Below, piece by piece: positions 26,709 to 35,589 of a stretch of DNA of 64,000 nucleotides (position 1 is its first letter; each line of letters begins with the position of its first letter). The notes under the pieces were generated by a model, which was given only the letters and a program-made list of their open reading frames with translations, ran no database searches and was not told the origin of the DNA. The position numbers and the translations under genes are program-made. This DNA is from Flavobacterium sp. 270 (GTDB lineage: Bacteria; Bacteroidota; Bacteroidia; Flavobacteriales; Flavobacteriaceae): positions 62,001 through 126,000 of the forward strand of contig NZ_SODM01000003.1 of NCBI RefSeq assembly GCF_004368785.1. Reading direction: 5' to 3'.

Positions 26709-28235
26709 ATGAAAATATTAGATTGTACATTAAGAGATGGAGGTTATTATACTAATTGGGATTTTGATAAACATTTAGTAGAGTCATATTTCACTGCAAT
26801 GAATAATTTGCCATTAGACTACCTAGAAGTTGGTTATAGAAGTCCTAAACTTTCGGGATACTATGGTGAATATTTTTATTGTCCAGATTTTGTGCTAAAA
26901 AAAATATCGGAACTATCTAATAAAAAATTAGTTATTATTCTTGATGAAAAAAACATTCAGTTAGAAACCGTTGAAGAATTATTGAAACCATGTTTAGGGA
27001 TCATTACAATGGTAAGAATAGCAATCGATCCTGAGCAGTTATTAAGAGCGATAGATTTAGCAAAAAAAGTTAAATCAATGGGATTTGAAGTTGGTTTCAA
27101 TGTAATGTATATGTCTAAATGGAAAAATTTACCCGAATTTTTATCTAATTTAAAGCACGTAGATGGAGTAGCGGATTATTTTTATATGGTCGATTCTTAT
27201 GGTGGAGTTTATCCAAATGATGTAAAAGAAATCTATACATTGGTACGTTCGCAGATGAAAACTAAAATTGGTTTTCATGGACATAATAATCTAGAATTAG
27301 CTCTTATAAATGCCTTAACAGCGATTGAATGTGGTGCAGATATGGTAGATGCAACCATTACAGGAATGGGAAGAGGTGCTGGAAATTTAAAAACGGAGCT
27401 TTTATTAACAGCTTTAAATCAAAAAGAAGATCTGGATGTTGATTTTAATGCTCTTTCTTCTGTTACAGATGCTTTTACTCAATTGCAAAAAGAATACGAA
27501 TGGGGGACAAATCTGCCTTATATGGTTTCTGGAGCAAATTCATTACCACAAAAAGATGTAATGGAGTGGGTTTCTAAAAGATATTACTCTTTTAATAGTA
27601 TAATAAGAGCTTTGAGCAATCAATCAAAAGGATTAAAAGATAATGAAAAATTAGCAGTATACCAGCCTAATGAAATATATGAGAAAGCTTTAATTGTTGG
27701 AGGAGGAAATAGTGTTGGGGAACATATTGATGCAATTAAGAGTTATTTATTATTAAACCCAGATACTGTAATTATCCATTCTAGTTCAAGAAATGTTAGT
27801 TTTTTTAATGAATGTGTTAATAGACAGTTTCATTGTTTGGCTGGAAATGAAGGACATAGATTAGAAAAGATATTTAACTCAATACCTAATAAAAGAATAG
27901 CAATATTGCCACCTTATCCTCGTACAATGGGAACATATATACCCAAAAACTTTAAATTAAATTCATATCAGCTTTCAGAAATTAACATTACGGATAAATT
28001 TAAAAGTTCAATTACATCACTACTATTGCAGCTTATTAAGGAGATGAAAGTTAAAGAAGCAATAGTTTGTGGATATGATGGATATAATGCTGAAATTGAT
28101 CAAAATAAATTGGAATTATTTAATGAAAATGAATATTTGTTTGAAAATTTTTCAAAAAATGTGTTTAAGTTAAAGTCTTTTACTCCGACAAAATATAATG
28201 GTCTAATCCAAGAATCAGTTTATTCTGAATTATAA
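26709..28235 (+). CDS. HMGL-like aldolase fused to an unknown C-terminal domain
   Basis: Residues 1-~300 are an HMG-CoA-lyase/4-hydroxy-2-oxovalerate-aldolase TIM barrel. The start ILDCTLRDGG carries the catalytic Arg9-Asp10 pair; GFHGHN (188-193) gives the metal ligands His190 and His192; GMGRGAGN (219-226) is the family loop. Where DmpG has its base His, this protein has Tyr13. Residues ~325-508 form a second domain opening with ALIVGGGNSVGEH, which I do not recognise. Members of this fold make or break bonds next to pyruvate using a divalent metal. The next genes are a CMP-sugar-type cytidylyltransferase (3 bases on) and a HAD phosphatase, so a role in making a 3-deoxy-2-keto sugar acid is inferred. 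Confidence 0.8.
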   Translation: MKILDCTLRDGGYYTNWDFDKHLVESYFTAMNNLPLDYLEVGYRSPKLSGYYGEYFYCPDFVLKKISELSNKKLVIILDEKNIQLETVEELLKPCLGIITMVRIAIDPEQLLRAIDLAKKVKSMGFEVGFNVMYMSKWKNLPEFLSNLKHVDGVADYFYMVDSYGGVYPNDVKEIYTLVRSQMKTKIGFHGHNNLELALINALTAIECGADMVDATITGMGRGAGNLKTELLLTALNQKEDLDVDFNALSSVTDAFTQLQKEYEWGTNLPYMVSGANSLPQKDVMEWVSKRYYSFNSIIRALSNQSKGLKDNEKLAVYQPNEIYEKALIVGGGNSVGEHIDAIKSYLLLNPDTVIIHSSSRNVSFFNECVNRQFHCLAGNEGHRLEKIFNSIPNKRIAILPPYPRTMGTYIPKNFKLNSYQLSEINITDKFKSSITSLLLQLIKEMKVKEAIVCGYDGYNAEIDQNKLELFNENEYLFENFSKNVFKLKSFTPTKYNGLIQESVYSEL

Positions 28236-28238
28236 AGT

Positions 28239-28931
28239 ATGGAAACAATAAGTGTTTTTTTACCAACCAGAAAAGGGAGCGAAAGAGTATTAAATAAAAA
28301 TACCAGAAAATTTTGCGATGTTAATAATGGGTTATTAGAGATAAAATTAGATCAGCTTCTAAAAACAGAATTAGTGCACGAAATTGTTTTGTCATCTAAT
28401 GATGATGCTTCTTTAGAGTATGGAACTAAATTAGCTTCTAGAGAAAATAGGTTAAAGGTTATTGAGCGTCCAGATGAACTAGCATCAAGCAGTACAAATC
28501 TAATTGATTTAGTTAAATATGTTCCTTCAATATGTAATATGTCGCATATTTTATGGACACATGTTACTTCACCTTTTGTAATGTCTGAAGATTATGATAA
28601 TGCAATAAAAACATATTTTCAATCTTTAGATGAGGATTATGATTCTTTAATGAGTGTAAAAACAATTCAAAACTTTTTATGGTCAAAAGAGAAGAACGAC
28701 TTAATTAATAGACTAACAGATATTAAGTGGCCAAGAACGCAGGACCTAATGCCTTTGTACGAAATTGATAGCGCTTTTTTTATTGCTTCTAAAAATGTGT
28801 ATTTAAAGAATGAAGATAGAATCGGACTTAAACCTTTTTTGATGGAACAGAGTGGTTATAAATCATTTGATGTTGATTGGGAACATGATTTTGATTTGGC
28901 TGAATTAATTTACAAAAGTATAAATGGATAA
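28239..28931 (+). CDS. Acylneuraminate/Kdo-type cytidylyltransferase
   Basis: The 230-residue protein opens with SVFLPTRKGSERVLNKNTRK, equivalent to the R-GS-----KN CTP-binding motif of NeuA and KdsB. It then has a family-like body with WTHVTSPFV (the HV-PF substrate region), DYDSLMSV and EIDSAFFIASK, and ends DVDWEHDFDLAE, the metal-binding D-D...D-A/L-E end. Such enzymes activate keto sugar acids as CMP-sugars. It overlaps the next gene by 8 bases. The acceptor sugar acid is not predictable from sequence. Confidence 0.85.
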   Translation: METISVFLPTRKGSERVLNKNTRKFCDVNNGLLEIKLDQLLKTELVHEIVLSSNDDASLEYGTKLASRENRLKVIERPDELASSSTNLIDLVKYVPSICNMSHILWTHVTSPFVMSEDYDNAIKTYFQSLDEDYDSLMSVKTIQNFLWSKEKNDLINRLTDIKWPRTQDLMPLYEIDSAFFIASKNVYLKNEDRIGLKPFLMEQSGYKSFDVDWEHDFDLAELIYKSING

Positions 28932-29550
28932 AATTAAAACGATCTTATGGGATTTTGACGGTGTTATAATGGATTCCATGCCAGTTCGTGATAAGGGTTT
29001 TGAAATTGTTTTGAAAAATTATCCTCAAGAACAAGTATCTCTTTTAATGGAGTATCATAGAAGTAATGGAGGGCTTTCCCGTTATAATAAGTTTAGATAT
29101 TTTTTTGAAGAATTAAGGAAAGAATTGATTACAGATTCTGAAATTAAGTTACTTGCAGAACAGTTTTCGGTGGTAATGTTACAAAACCTTTTAGATGAAA
29201 GTTTATTAATAGAAGATACTGTAAAATTCATAAAAGAAAATTACACGAAGTATAATATGCATATCGTTTCTGGCTCTGATGGAGATGAATTACGACATAT
29301 TTGCAAAACATTAGGATTGTCAAAATATTTTATTTCAATTAATGGTTCGCCAACTCCAAAAATAGAGTTAGTAAAGAAACTATTAGCTGATAATAACTAT
29401 ATAAAAGAAGAAACATGTTTGATTGGTGATTCTTTTAATGATTTAGAAGCTGCGGAAATAAATGAAATCAGTTTTATTGGTTACAATAACAATTCCTTTA
29501 AAGATTCTTATAACTATATTGATAGTTTTAGCAAACTAAAGAAAATATAA
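28924..29550 (+). CDS. HAD-family phosphatase
   Basis: The 208-residue protein has HAD motif I LWDFDGVIMDS (nucleophile Asp10, acid Asp12), a helical cap, motif II VSGSDG, motif III lysine PTPKIEL and motif IV LIGDSFNDLEAA. These are all the catalytic pieces of a phosphoglycolate-phosphatase-type subfamily I enzyme. In the Kdo and sialic acid routes a HAD enzyme (KdsC, or NanP) removes the terminal phosphate from the keto-acid-phosphate before CMP transfer. The tight coupling to the cytidylyltransferase gene fits that role here. Confidence 0.85.
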   Translation: MDKIKTILWDFDGVIMDSMPVRDKGFEIVLKNYPQEQVSLLMEYHRSNGGLSRYNKFRYFFEELRKELITDSEIKLLAEQFSVVMLQNLLDESLLIEDTVKFIKENYTKYNMHIVSGSDGDELRHICKTLGLSKYFISINGSPTPKIELVKKLLADNNYIKEETCLIGDSFNDLEAAEINEISFIGYNNNSFKDSYNYIDSFSKLKKI

Positions 29551-29732
29551 CCTGAAAGCAATATTTATATCATTATTCTTTTTCTTAAATAATTCTCAAA
29601 TTTAATTGATTCCAAATCAAAAAAATAATATGTGTAGACAATCAATCGATAATTTACGCAAATTAACTCATGAAATTGATGATTGTTTTATAATAATAGT
29701 TTTGGAATTGTTTAATTTTTTAAAATAATTAA
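29551..29732. other. Intergenic gap inside the polysaccharide locus
   Basis: A 180-base A/T-rich gap with no gene. It is the longest break between genes from the aldolase to Wzy, so a secondary promoter is possible, but no clean TAnnTTTG is seen. Confidence 0.3.
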
Positions 29733-31190
29733 GTGAAAGTATTAAATCTAAATTATAATTTAAAGAGACATAACTTTTGGAATTCTCCTACTTTAATGAC
29801 ATGGATGAGTTATTCAACAAAAGCTATTACTCTTGTTGGTATTTTGCCTCTTATTTTAAAAAAATTTAGCCCTGAGGATATTGTATTATGGTACTTATTC
29901 TCTACAATTATTGGAATACAATCGTTAGCGGATTTTGGATTTCGTCAAACTTTTTCAAGGATTATATCGTTTGCTTATGGTGGTGCTAAAGATTTAGGAA
30001 CGTTTACAATTAAACAAGAAATAACTGAAATTAATGAATGTAATGTTGATCTTTTATCTTCTATTATAAGTACTATGATGTTTCTATATAGGAGATTAAC
30101 ATTGATAGTTTTTTTATTAATGGCTACAATTGGAACTTGGTCAATGGTAAAACCGGTATCTAATGTTAGTTCGCCTAACCTAGCTTGGATTGCATGGGGA
30201 ATAGTTATCATGGCATCTTGTATTAGTTTTTTTTCACGTTCTTACATGAACTTTCTCGAAGGTTTAAATAAAATTGCATTAGTAAGAAGGGTCGAAACGT
30301 TAACATCTTTAGGTGCTATCATTAGTAGTATAATAGTACTATTATGGGCGCCTTCTTTATTAAATTTAGTTATTGCTAATCAATTTTGGTTAATTGTATC
30401 TTCGATAAGAGATTGGATTCTATGTAAAAACATTGATAATGGATTTTTTTCAAGATTAAATTCAAATAAACCAATCGATAGGAAGATTCTCAAACAAATT
30501 TGGGATCCTGCTTGGCGTAGCGGAATAGGAGGGTTAATGTCTGCCGGGGTAACAAATATTACATCTATTATATATGCTCAATTTGGAAATTCAGCATCTG
30601 TAGCGTCATATTTATTAGCGATTAGATTGATAACTCAAATTAGAGAGATTTCAATGGCTCCATTTTATAGCAAATTACCAATATTAGCAATATTTCGAGT
30701 TAAAAATGATATGATTTCATTGAAGGCAACAATAAAAAGAGGAATGAGATTAAGTCATTTGGTTTTTATTGCAGGGTTCATTTTAACTTCAATTTTAATC
30801 AAACCTTTTTTATTGTTAATTAATTCTGAAGTTTCATTTGTTAGTATGGGAATTTGGGCTGCATTAGGATGGGCCTTCTTTACACATCGTTTTGGGGCAA
30901 TGCATATCCAAGTCTATTTAACAACTAATAATGTAATATCTCATATTGCAGATGGCATATCTGGTTTAATATTCATTATATCCTCATTAATTTTAAGTAA
31001 TTATGTTGGAATATATGCAATTCCTGTAGGAATGATTTTTGGACATTTATGCTTTTATTGCTGGTTTACGGCATTATATTCTTATAAATCTTTAGGTAAT
31101 GAATCTTTCTGGAATTTTGAAAAGACGGTAAGTATACCGTCCTTAATTTTACTTATTATATTTTCTATTATTTCTTTATTTTTATATTAA
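29733..31190 (+). CDS. Polysaccharide flippase (Wzx-like)
   Basis: The 485-residue membrane protein has about 12-14 hydrophobic spans and charged loops typical of the MOP/Wzx superfamily (Leu-Ile-rich, few conserved motifs). Such proteins flip undecaprenyl-linked repeat units to the periplasmic face. The start is GTG at 29733: it gives MKVLNLNYNL, and the next internal Met is inside the first spans. It sits between the CMP-sugar genes and the glycosyltransferases, as in other Wzx/Wzy loci. Confidence 0.82.
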   Translation: MKVLNLNYNLKRHNFWNSPTLMTWMSYSTKAITLVGILPLILKKFSPEDIVLWYLFSTIIGIQSLADFGFRQTFSRIISFAYGGAKDLGTFTIKQEITEINECNVDLLSSIISTMMFLYRRLTLIVFLLMATIGTWSMVKPVSNVSSPNLAWIAWGIVIMASCISFFSRSYMNFLEGLNKIALVRRVETLTSLGAIISSIIVLLWAPSLLNLVIANQFWLIVSSIRDWILCKNIDNGFFSRLNSNKPIDRKILKQIWDPAWRSGIGGLMSAGVTNITSIIYAQFGNSASVASYLLAIRLITQIREISMAPFYSKLPILAIFRVKNDMISLKATIKRGMRLSHLVFIAGFILTSILIKPFLLLINSEVSFVSMGIWAALGWAFFTHRFGAMHIQVYLTTNNVISHIADGISGLIFIISSLILSNYVGIYAIPVGMIFGHLCFYCWFTALYSYKSLGNESFWNFEKTVSIPSLILLIIFSIISLFLY

Positions 31191-31205
31191 TTATATTCTA
31201 TTTGA

Positions 31206-32228
31206 ATGAAACATGTTTTTTTAGTACATACTCACATAACTTATATTGTAGCACAAAGTATAATAGAAAACCTTTCATTGAAAAAAGAGGAAATATTTTT
31301 TATTTCTACAAGAAATTATAAAATCGATGTTACTTCGCAGATAGATTTAAATACGGAATTCGAATTGTTAAATAACACAAGTTATTCAAATTTTTTCTTA
31401 AAGTGGTACTTAATAAAGAGAATTGACGAAAAATTGAATAATGCAAATATTGATTTATATCATATTTATTTACCTCACATTGCTCATCCTCTTTTTCAAA
31501 TTCTGGGGAGTAATAAAAAATGCTATAAAATAAACATAATGGAAGAAGGTTCTAATTGTTTATCATATCGTTTATATAACCCCGAAATAAATATTAAAAA
31601 GAAATTAATCTCATTAATTTTTAACAAGACAGGTCTATGGGGGCAAAATAGATATTTCAGGGTTAGCTCTAATAGTGAATTAAAATATTTTACTAAAAAA
31701 ACATTACCTGTATTTTATGGTATTTCTTCAAAAAGTTTCCAATATGTTACGGATTACGAAAAGCAAGTTATTGAAATATATCAAGATCAAGTAATAAGCT
31801 CAAGACCAATACCAGACCATGCGAGTATTGTTTTGTTAGAAAGTATAATAGAACAAGATAATTTAAATAGTTCTGTTTTTTTTGACAGCATAGAATTAAT
31901 GGCTAATAAATTAAATGTCGAAGAGGTTTATCTTAAATTTCATCCATATCAAAATACAGAAAATAGAAAGCAAATAATTAAAATTCTAGAAAAATATACT
32001 ATTGTCAATTTAATTGAAGATGATGTAATTATGGAAAAAATATTTTTGTATACAAAGAATCTAAAAGTTTATGGTTTTACAACTTCACTTTTATTTTATG
32101 CAAAATCATTTGGACATGAAGCTTTTTCATTTGCTTATCTATGGAAAGATGATTTAAAGTATAAAAATTATACTAGATTTAATGATTTCAATATAGAAGA
32201 ATTTGTTCAATCTAGAAACAACAATTAA
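31206..32228 (+). CDS. Sialyltransferase-like glycosyltransferase
   Basis: The 340-residue protein carries the three short motifs of bacterial sialyltransferases in order: an acidic D/E-D/E-G site (EEG, 113-115), HP in LKFHPY (246-247), and an ST/SS-type site in GFTTSLLFYAKSFG near residue 295. This fits the GT-B fold of families such as GT52 or the polysialyltransferase group. There is no signal peptide or membrane span, so it acts on the cytoplasmic side. With a CMP-sugar pathway three genes upstream, transfer of the CMP-keto sugar is the natural role. The linkage and acceptor are unknown. Confidence 0.68.
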   Translation: MKHVFLVHTHITYIVAQSIIENLSLKKEEIFFISTRNYKIDVTSQIDLNTEFELLNNTSYSNFFLKWYLIKRIDEKLNNANIDLYHIYLPHIAHPLFQILGSNKKCYKINIMEEGSNCLSYRLYNPEINIKKKLISLIFNKTGLWGQNRYFRVSSNSELKYFTKKTLPVFYGISSKSFQYVTDYEKQVIEIYQDQVISSRPIPDHASIVLLESIIEQDNLNSSVFFDSIELMANKLNVEEVYLKFHPYQNTENRKQIIKILEKYTIVNLIEDDVIMEKIFLYTKNLKVYGFTTSLLFYAKSFGHEAFSFAYLWKDDLKYKNYTRFNDFNIEEFVQSRNNN

Positions 32229-32246
32229 TATTTCAATAAATTATAA

Positions 32247-33203
32247 ATGTTAACATATTGTGATGCCCAACCACTAATTTCTGTATTAATACCAACATTT
32301 AATGTAGAAAATTTTGTTGAAGAAGCCATTAGAAGTATAATGGATCAGACGTATAAAAATCTTGAAATTATTATTGTTGACGATTGCTCTACAGACAATA
32401 CATATGCAATTTTATTAAATCTTGCATCCATTGATAAAAGAATAAGGCTCTTTAGAAATATAGAAAATAAAAAAATTGTAGATACTCTTAACTTTGCTAT
32501 TTCACAAGCAAAAGGTGAGTACTATGCAAGGATGGATGGTGATGATATTAGTTTACCTGAAAGAATTGAAAAGCAATATTTTTTTTTATTAAATAATCCA
32601 GAAATTGATTTAGTAGGTCTTAATGTTATTATGATCAATGAAAATGGAAAGGTTATACAAGAAGAAAAATATTTGGAAAAGCATAAAGATATAGTCAGAG
32701 CAAGTAAATATGTTTCCCCAATACTTCATATCTGGCTTGCTAGAAAAAATGTTTACGATAAATTAATTAAATATAGAGTTCCAACAGTAGAAGATTATGA
32801 TTTTATTTTGAGATCCATTGATAATGGGTTTGTTTTAGCAAATTTACAATCATCATTATATTTACAAAGAATTAGAAATGGAAATACTATTACTTCGTCG
32901 GGTTTGATTCAATACAAATCGATTCATTATATTAAAAAATTATCACTCGAGAGGATTATCAATGGAAATATAGATAGTCATTCTGAAGAGAATTACAATA
33001 AATTAATAACCGTATCATCACTTTCTTTATTTTTCTATAAGTTATCATCTTTTTTTCATATGAAATATCTTGAAATTAAACAGAAATATATATACCTAGC
33101 TTTATTTTTTAGATTAATATCTATTTTATTATCTCCAAAGCTTCAATTTTCTCAAATAATTTTAAGGAAAAAATATAAACAATTATTCTTTAATCTTAGT
33201 TAA
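32247..33203 (+). CDS. GT2-family glycosyltransferase
   Basis: The 318-residue protein starts ISVLIPTFNVENFVEEAIRS, has VDDCSTDNT, and the metal-binding DGDD at the sugar-nucleotide site, followed by the ED acceptor region TVEDYDFILR. The C-terminal ~90 residues are hydrophobic and basic (membrane-associated). It adds a sugar to the lipid-linked repeat unit. Donor not predictable. Confidence 0.9.
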   Translation: MLTYCDAQPLISVLIPTFNVENFVEEAIRSIMDQTYKNLEIIIVDDCSTDNTYAILLNLASIDKRIRLFRNIENKKIVDTLNFAISQAKGEYYARMDGDDISLPERIEKQYFFLLNNPEIDLVGLNVIMINENGKVIQEEKYLEKHKDIVRASKYVSPILHIWLARKNVYDKLIKYRVPTVEDYDFILRSIDNGFVLANLQSSLYLQRIRNGNTITSSGLIQYKSIHYIKKLSLERIINGNIDSHSEENYNKLITVSSLSLFFYKLSSFFHMKYLEIKQKYIYLALFFRLISILLSPKLQFSQIILRKKYKQLFFNLS

Positions 33204-33206
33204 ATA

Positions 33207-34337
33207 ATGCGCCAATATAAACCGTTACTCAGGAATTCTGAATTATTAATCTTTATATTAATTATACCGATAATTCAATTCTTAGAGTTTTATTTATCGG
33301 GAGCAAAAGACGTTTTAGAATATACAGTAGGGAATAGCCTTATACCTTATGTAAACATTGTTGTCTTCATTATAATTATTTATAAAAGTAGATTTGAAAA
33401 AAAGCAGTTGTTTCTCTTACTGGTATTAGTTTTTTATTCGTTATTTTTTAAAAATTCGTTTGCTAATAATGCTAGTTACATGATTAATATCGTAATTACA
33501 TGTAGCTTGTTGTTGTTTTTTACGGACTCTAAGATTGAAGAATTATCGAAAAATCAAGAAAAAATATTGATTTGTTTTTCGATTTCTCTAATATTTTTAT
33601 ATTATTATTTTTCGTCTGAAAAATTCTATGAAGATCGTTTCTATTTAGTTGGATTTATAATTCCACATCAGTTTTCGTATTATTGTGCATTTTTGCTTTA
33701 TTATTTTATAAATAAAAAAAAATTTTTAGTTACTATATTTATTGGTTTAGCAGGAATATATGTTGGTGTTAGATCTGGATTTTTGGCAATTTTGATTTCA
33801 TCATTATCGTATTTTCGTACTATTAATACAAATAAAAAAGCCACGATTGTCTTTAAAATTTTATTAGCTTCTTTATTTCTATATTTAGCCATTGGATCTA
33901 TAAATAATAAATCTTTTGAAAAAATTGATACACTGATTTCAAATACGTTCAATACAAATAAACAAGGTCAAGATGAATATACTGCAAGTAGAAGCATAAT
34001 TTGGTTTAATTTGTTTGAGCAGGTGAAGCAAGATGGGATTTCCTTTCAAAATATTATTGGAAGAGGACCAAGATCTTCATACGAGTTTAATAATAGAAAA
34101 ATTGGAGTAGCAATTTGGATGCATAATGATATATTAGATATACTTTTTTCATTAGGTGCTTTTGGTGTATTTATATATGTGTTCTCTTTTTATAAATATT
34201 TAACCACATATAAAGACCTTATTTCGCTTTTTCTTTTTCTTGTCCTAGTTTTTACAAATGGTTTTTTTACATATTCTCCATTAACTTTAATTGTATTACA
34301 TCGACTTGCCCAAAATAATATTATAAATAATGCTTAA
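33207..34337 (+). CDS. O-antigen polymerase/ligase-family protein (Wzy-like)
   Basis: The 376-residue protein has about ten membrane spans and a large periplasmic loop (residues ~235-305). The loop carries ASRSIIWFNLFEQV and GRGPRSS, the R-x...W-x pattern of the Wzy_C/O-antigen polymerase group. It joins repeat units on the periplasmic side. It overlaps the following GT4 gene by 8 bases. Low sequence conservation is normal for this family, so the call rests on topology and context. Confidence 0.78.
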   Translation: MRQYKPLLRNSELLIFILIIPIIQFLEFYLSGAKDVLEYTVGNSLIPYVNIVVFIIIIYKSRFEKKQLFLLLVLVFYSLFFKNSFANNASYMINIVITCSLLLFFTDSKIEELSKNQEKILICFSISLIFLYYYFSSEKFYEDRFYLVGFIIPHQFSYYCAFLLYYFINKKKFLVTIFIGLAGIYVGVRSGFLAILISSLSYFRTINTNKKATIVFKILLASLFLYLAIGSINNKSFEKIDTLISNTFNTNKQGQDEYTASRSIIWFNLFEQVKQDGISFQNIIGRGPRSSYEFNNRKIGVAIWMHNDILDILFSLGAFGVFIYVFSFYKYLTTYKDLISLFLFLVLVFTNGFFTYSPLTLIVLHRLAQNNIINNA

Positions 34338-35553
34338 AATACTTCAAATTAATAAATATCATTATGTTAGAGGTGGTTCTGACAGTGTTTATTTTAATAC
34401 TACAAATTTGCTTAAAGAACATGGACATAAAGTCATTCATTTTGCAATGGATTTTGATGAAAATGAATTATCTTCTGAATCTAGTTATTTTGCATCAAAT
34501 AATGATTTTACTAAACAATCGGTAATTCAAAAAATAACGAACATGCCATCTTTTTTTTACAATAAAGACGCTGAGCAAAGATTAAAGGAATTAATTGAAG
34601 TTGAAAGGCCAGATGTAGCTCATTTGCATATTTTTTATGGAAGCCTTACCTCTTCTATTTTAAAGGTATTAAAAGAATACAAAATACCTATTGTGGTATC
34701 TGTTCATGACTATAAGTTTGTTTGTTCTGCTTATCTGTTTTTAAATAATAAAAATGAGGTTTGTGAAAAATGTGAAGGGAAAAAACATTATGAGGCTATT
34801 ATAAATAAATGTGTTAAGGGGAGTAGATTATTTAGTACTATATTTGCATTAGAAGCTTACTATCGGGACTCGTTTTATCCTATACATAAAATGTTTGACC
34901 GTTTAATATTTGTAAGCAAATTTTCTGCAGTTATCCATAATAAGTACAAGAAAGAATTAAAAGATATTACTTCACATCTCTATAATTTTGATCCTTTATT
35001 GGATACTAAAATCGCCAATAATAAAAAAGGAGATTATTTCTTATATTCCGGAAGATTATCAAAAGAGAAGGGATTGAAAACATTAATACGCACATTTGCT
35101 AAATTACCTGATATTCAATTAAAAATTGCAGGTACTGGTGAGGAAATGGAATCATTAAAATCGGAAGCTACGAGTAATATTGAATTTTTAGGGTTTTTAA
35201 AAGGTGCGGAGTTACAAACAGTAATTTTAAATTCATCTTTTGTAATAACTCCATCTGAATGGTATGAAAACAATCCTATGGCTATAATAGAGGCATTGAC
35301 CTTGGGAAAACCAGTAATCGGTGCTAATATTGGTGGAATACCAGAAATAGTAATAGAAAATATTTCTGGATTTCTTTTTTCTGCAGGTTCAGAAGAAGAA
35401 TTGAGATCGAAAATTGTAAAAGCAGATGCATTAAGTAAAAATGATTATTTAACGTTGTCAATGACATCTAGAAAATTTGCAGAAGACCAATTTTCTCCAC
35501 AAAAACATTATGAACAATTGATGAAGATATATAATGATTTAATAAATAATTAA
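34330..35553 (+). CDS. GT4-family glycosyltransferase
   Basis: The 407-residue GT-B enzyme has the N-terminal acceptor domain (KILQINKYHYVRGGSDSVYF with the GGxx loop) and the C-terminal nucleotide-sugar domain (YSGRLSKEKGLKTLI, then PSEWYENNPMAIIEAL and GIPEIV), including the E-x7-E motif. Four cysteines cluster around residues 130-160 (VCSAYLF..VCEKCEGK...KC), which may form a metal site seen in some family members. It transfers a hexose-type sugar; donor unknown. Confidence 0.92.
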   Translation: MLKILQINKYHYVRGGSDSVYFNTTNLLKEHGHKVIHFAMDFDENELSSESSYFASNNDFTKQSVIQKITNMPSFFYNKDAEQRLKELIEVERPDVAHLHIFYGSLTSSILKVLKEYKIPIVVSVHDYKFVCSAYLFLNNKNEVCEKCEGKKHYEAIINKCVKGSRLFSTIFALEAYYRDSFYPIHKMFDRLIFVSKFSAVIHNKYKKELKDITSHLYNFDPLLDTKIANNKKGDYFLYSGRLSKEKGLKTLIRTFAKLPDIQLKIAGTGEEMESLKSEATSNIEFLGFLKGAELQTVILNSSFVITPSEWYENNPMAIIEALTLGKPVIGANIGGIPEIVIENISGFLFSAGSEEELRSKIVKADALSKNDYLTLSMTSRKFAEDQFSPQKHYEQLMKIYNDLINN

Positions 35554-35589
35554 TTTTGATAAGATATTGATTTTTTTAATGATTTGAAT

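Noticed and set aside
26709..28235. 2-isopropylmalate or homocitrate synthase
   Set aside because: The context is polysaccharide synthesis, the acetyl-CoA-binding C-terminal regulatory domain is absent, and the GFHGHN and GRGAGN motifs fit the aldolase branch better.
26709..29550. Ordinary sialic acid (NeuB-NeuC-NeuA) operon
   Set aside because: No NeuB-like PEP synthase or NeuC-like epimerase is present; the first gene has an HMGL aldolase barrel instead.
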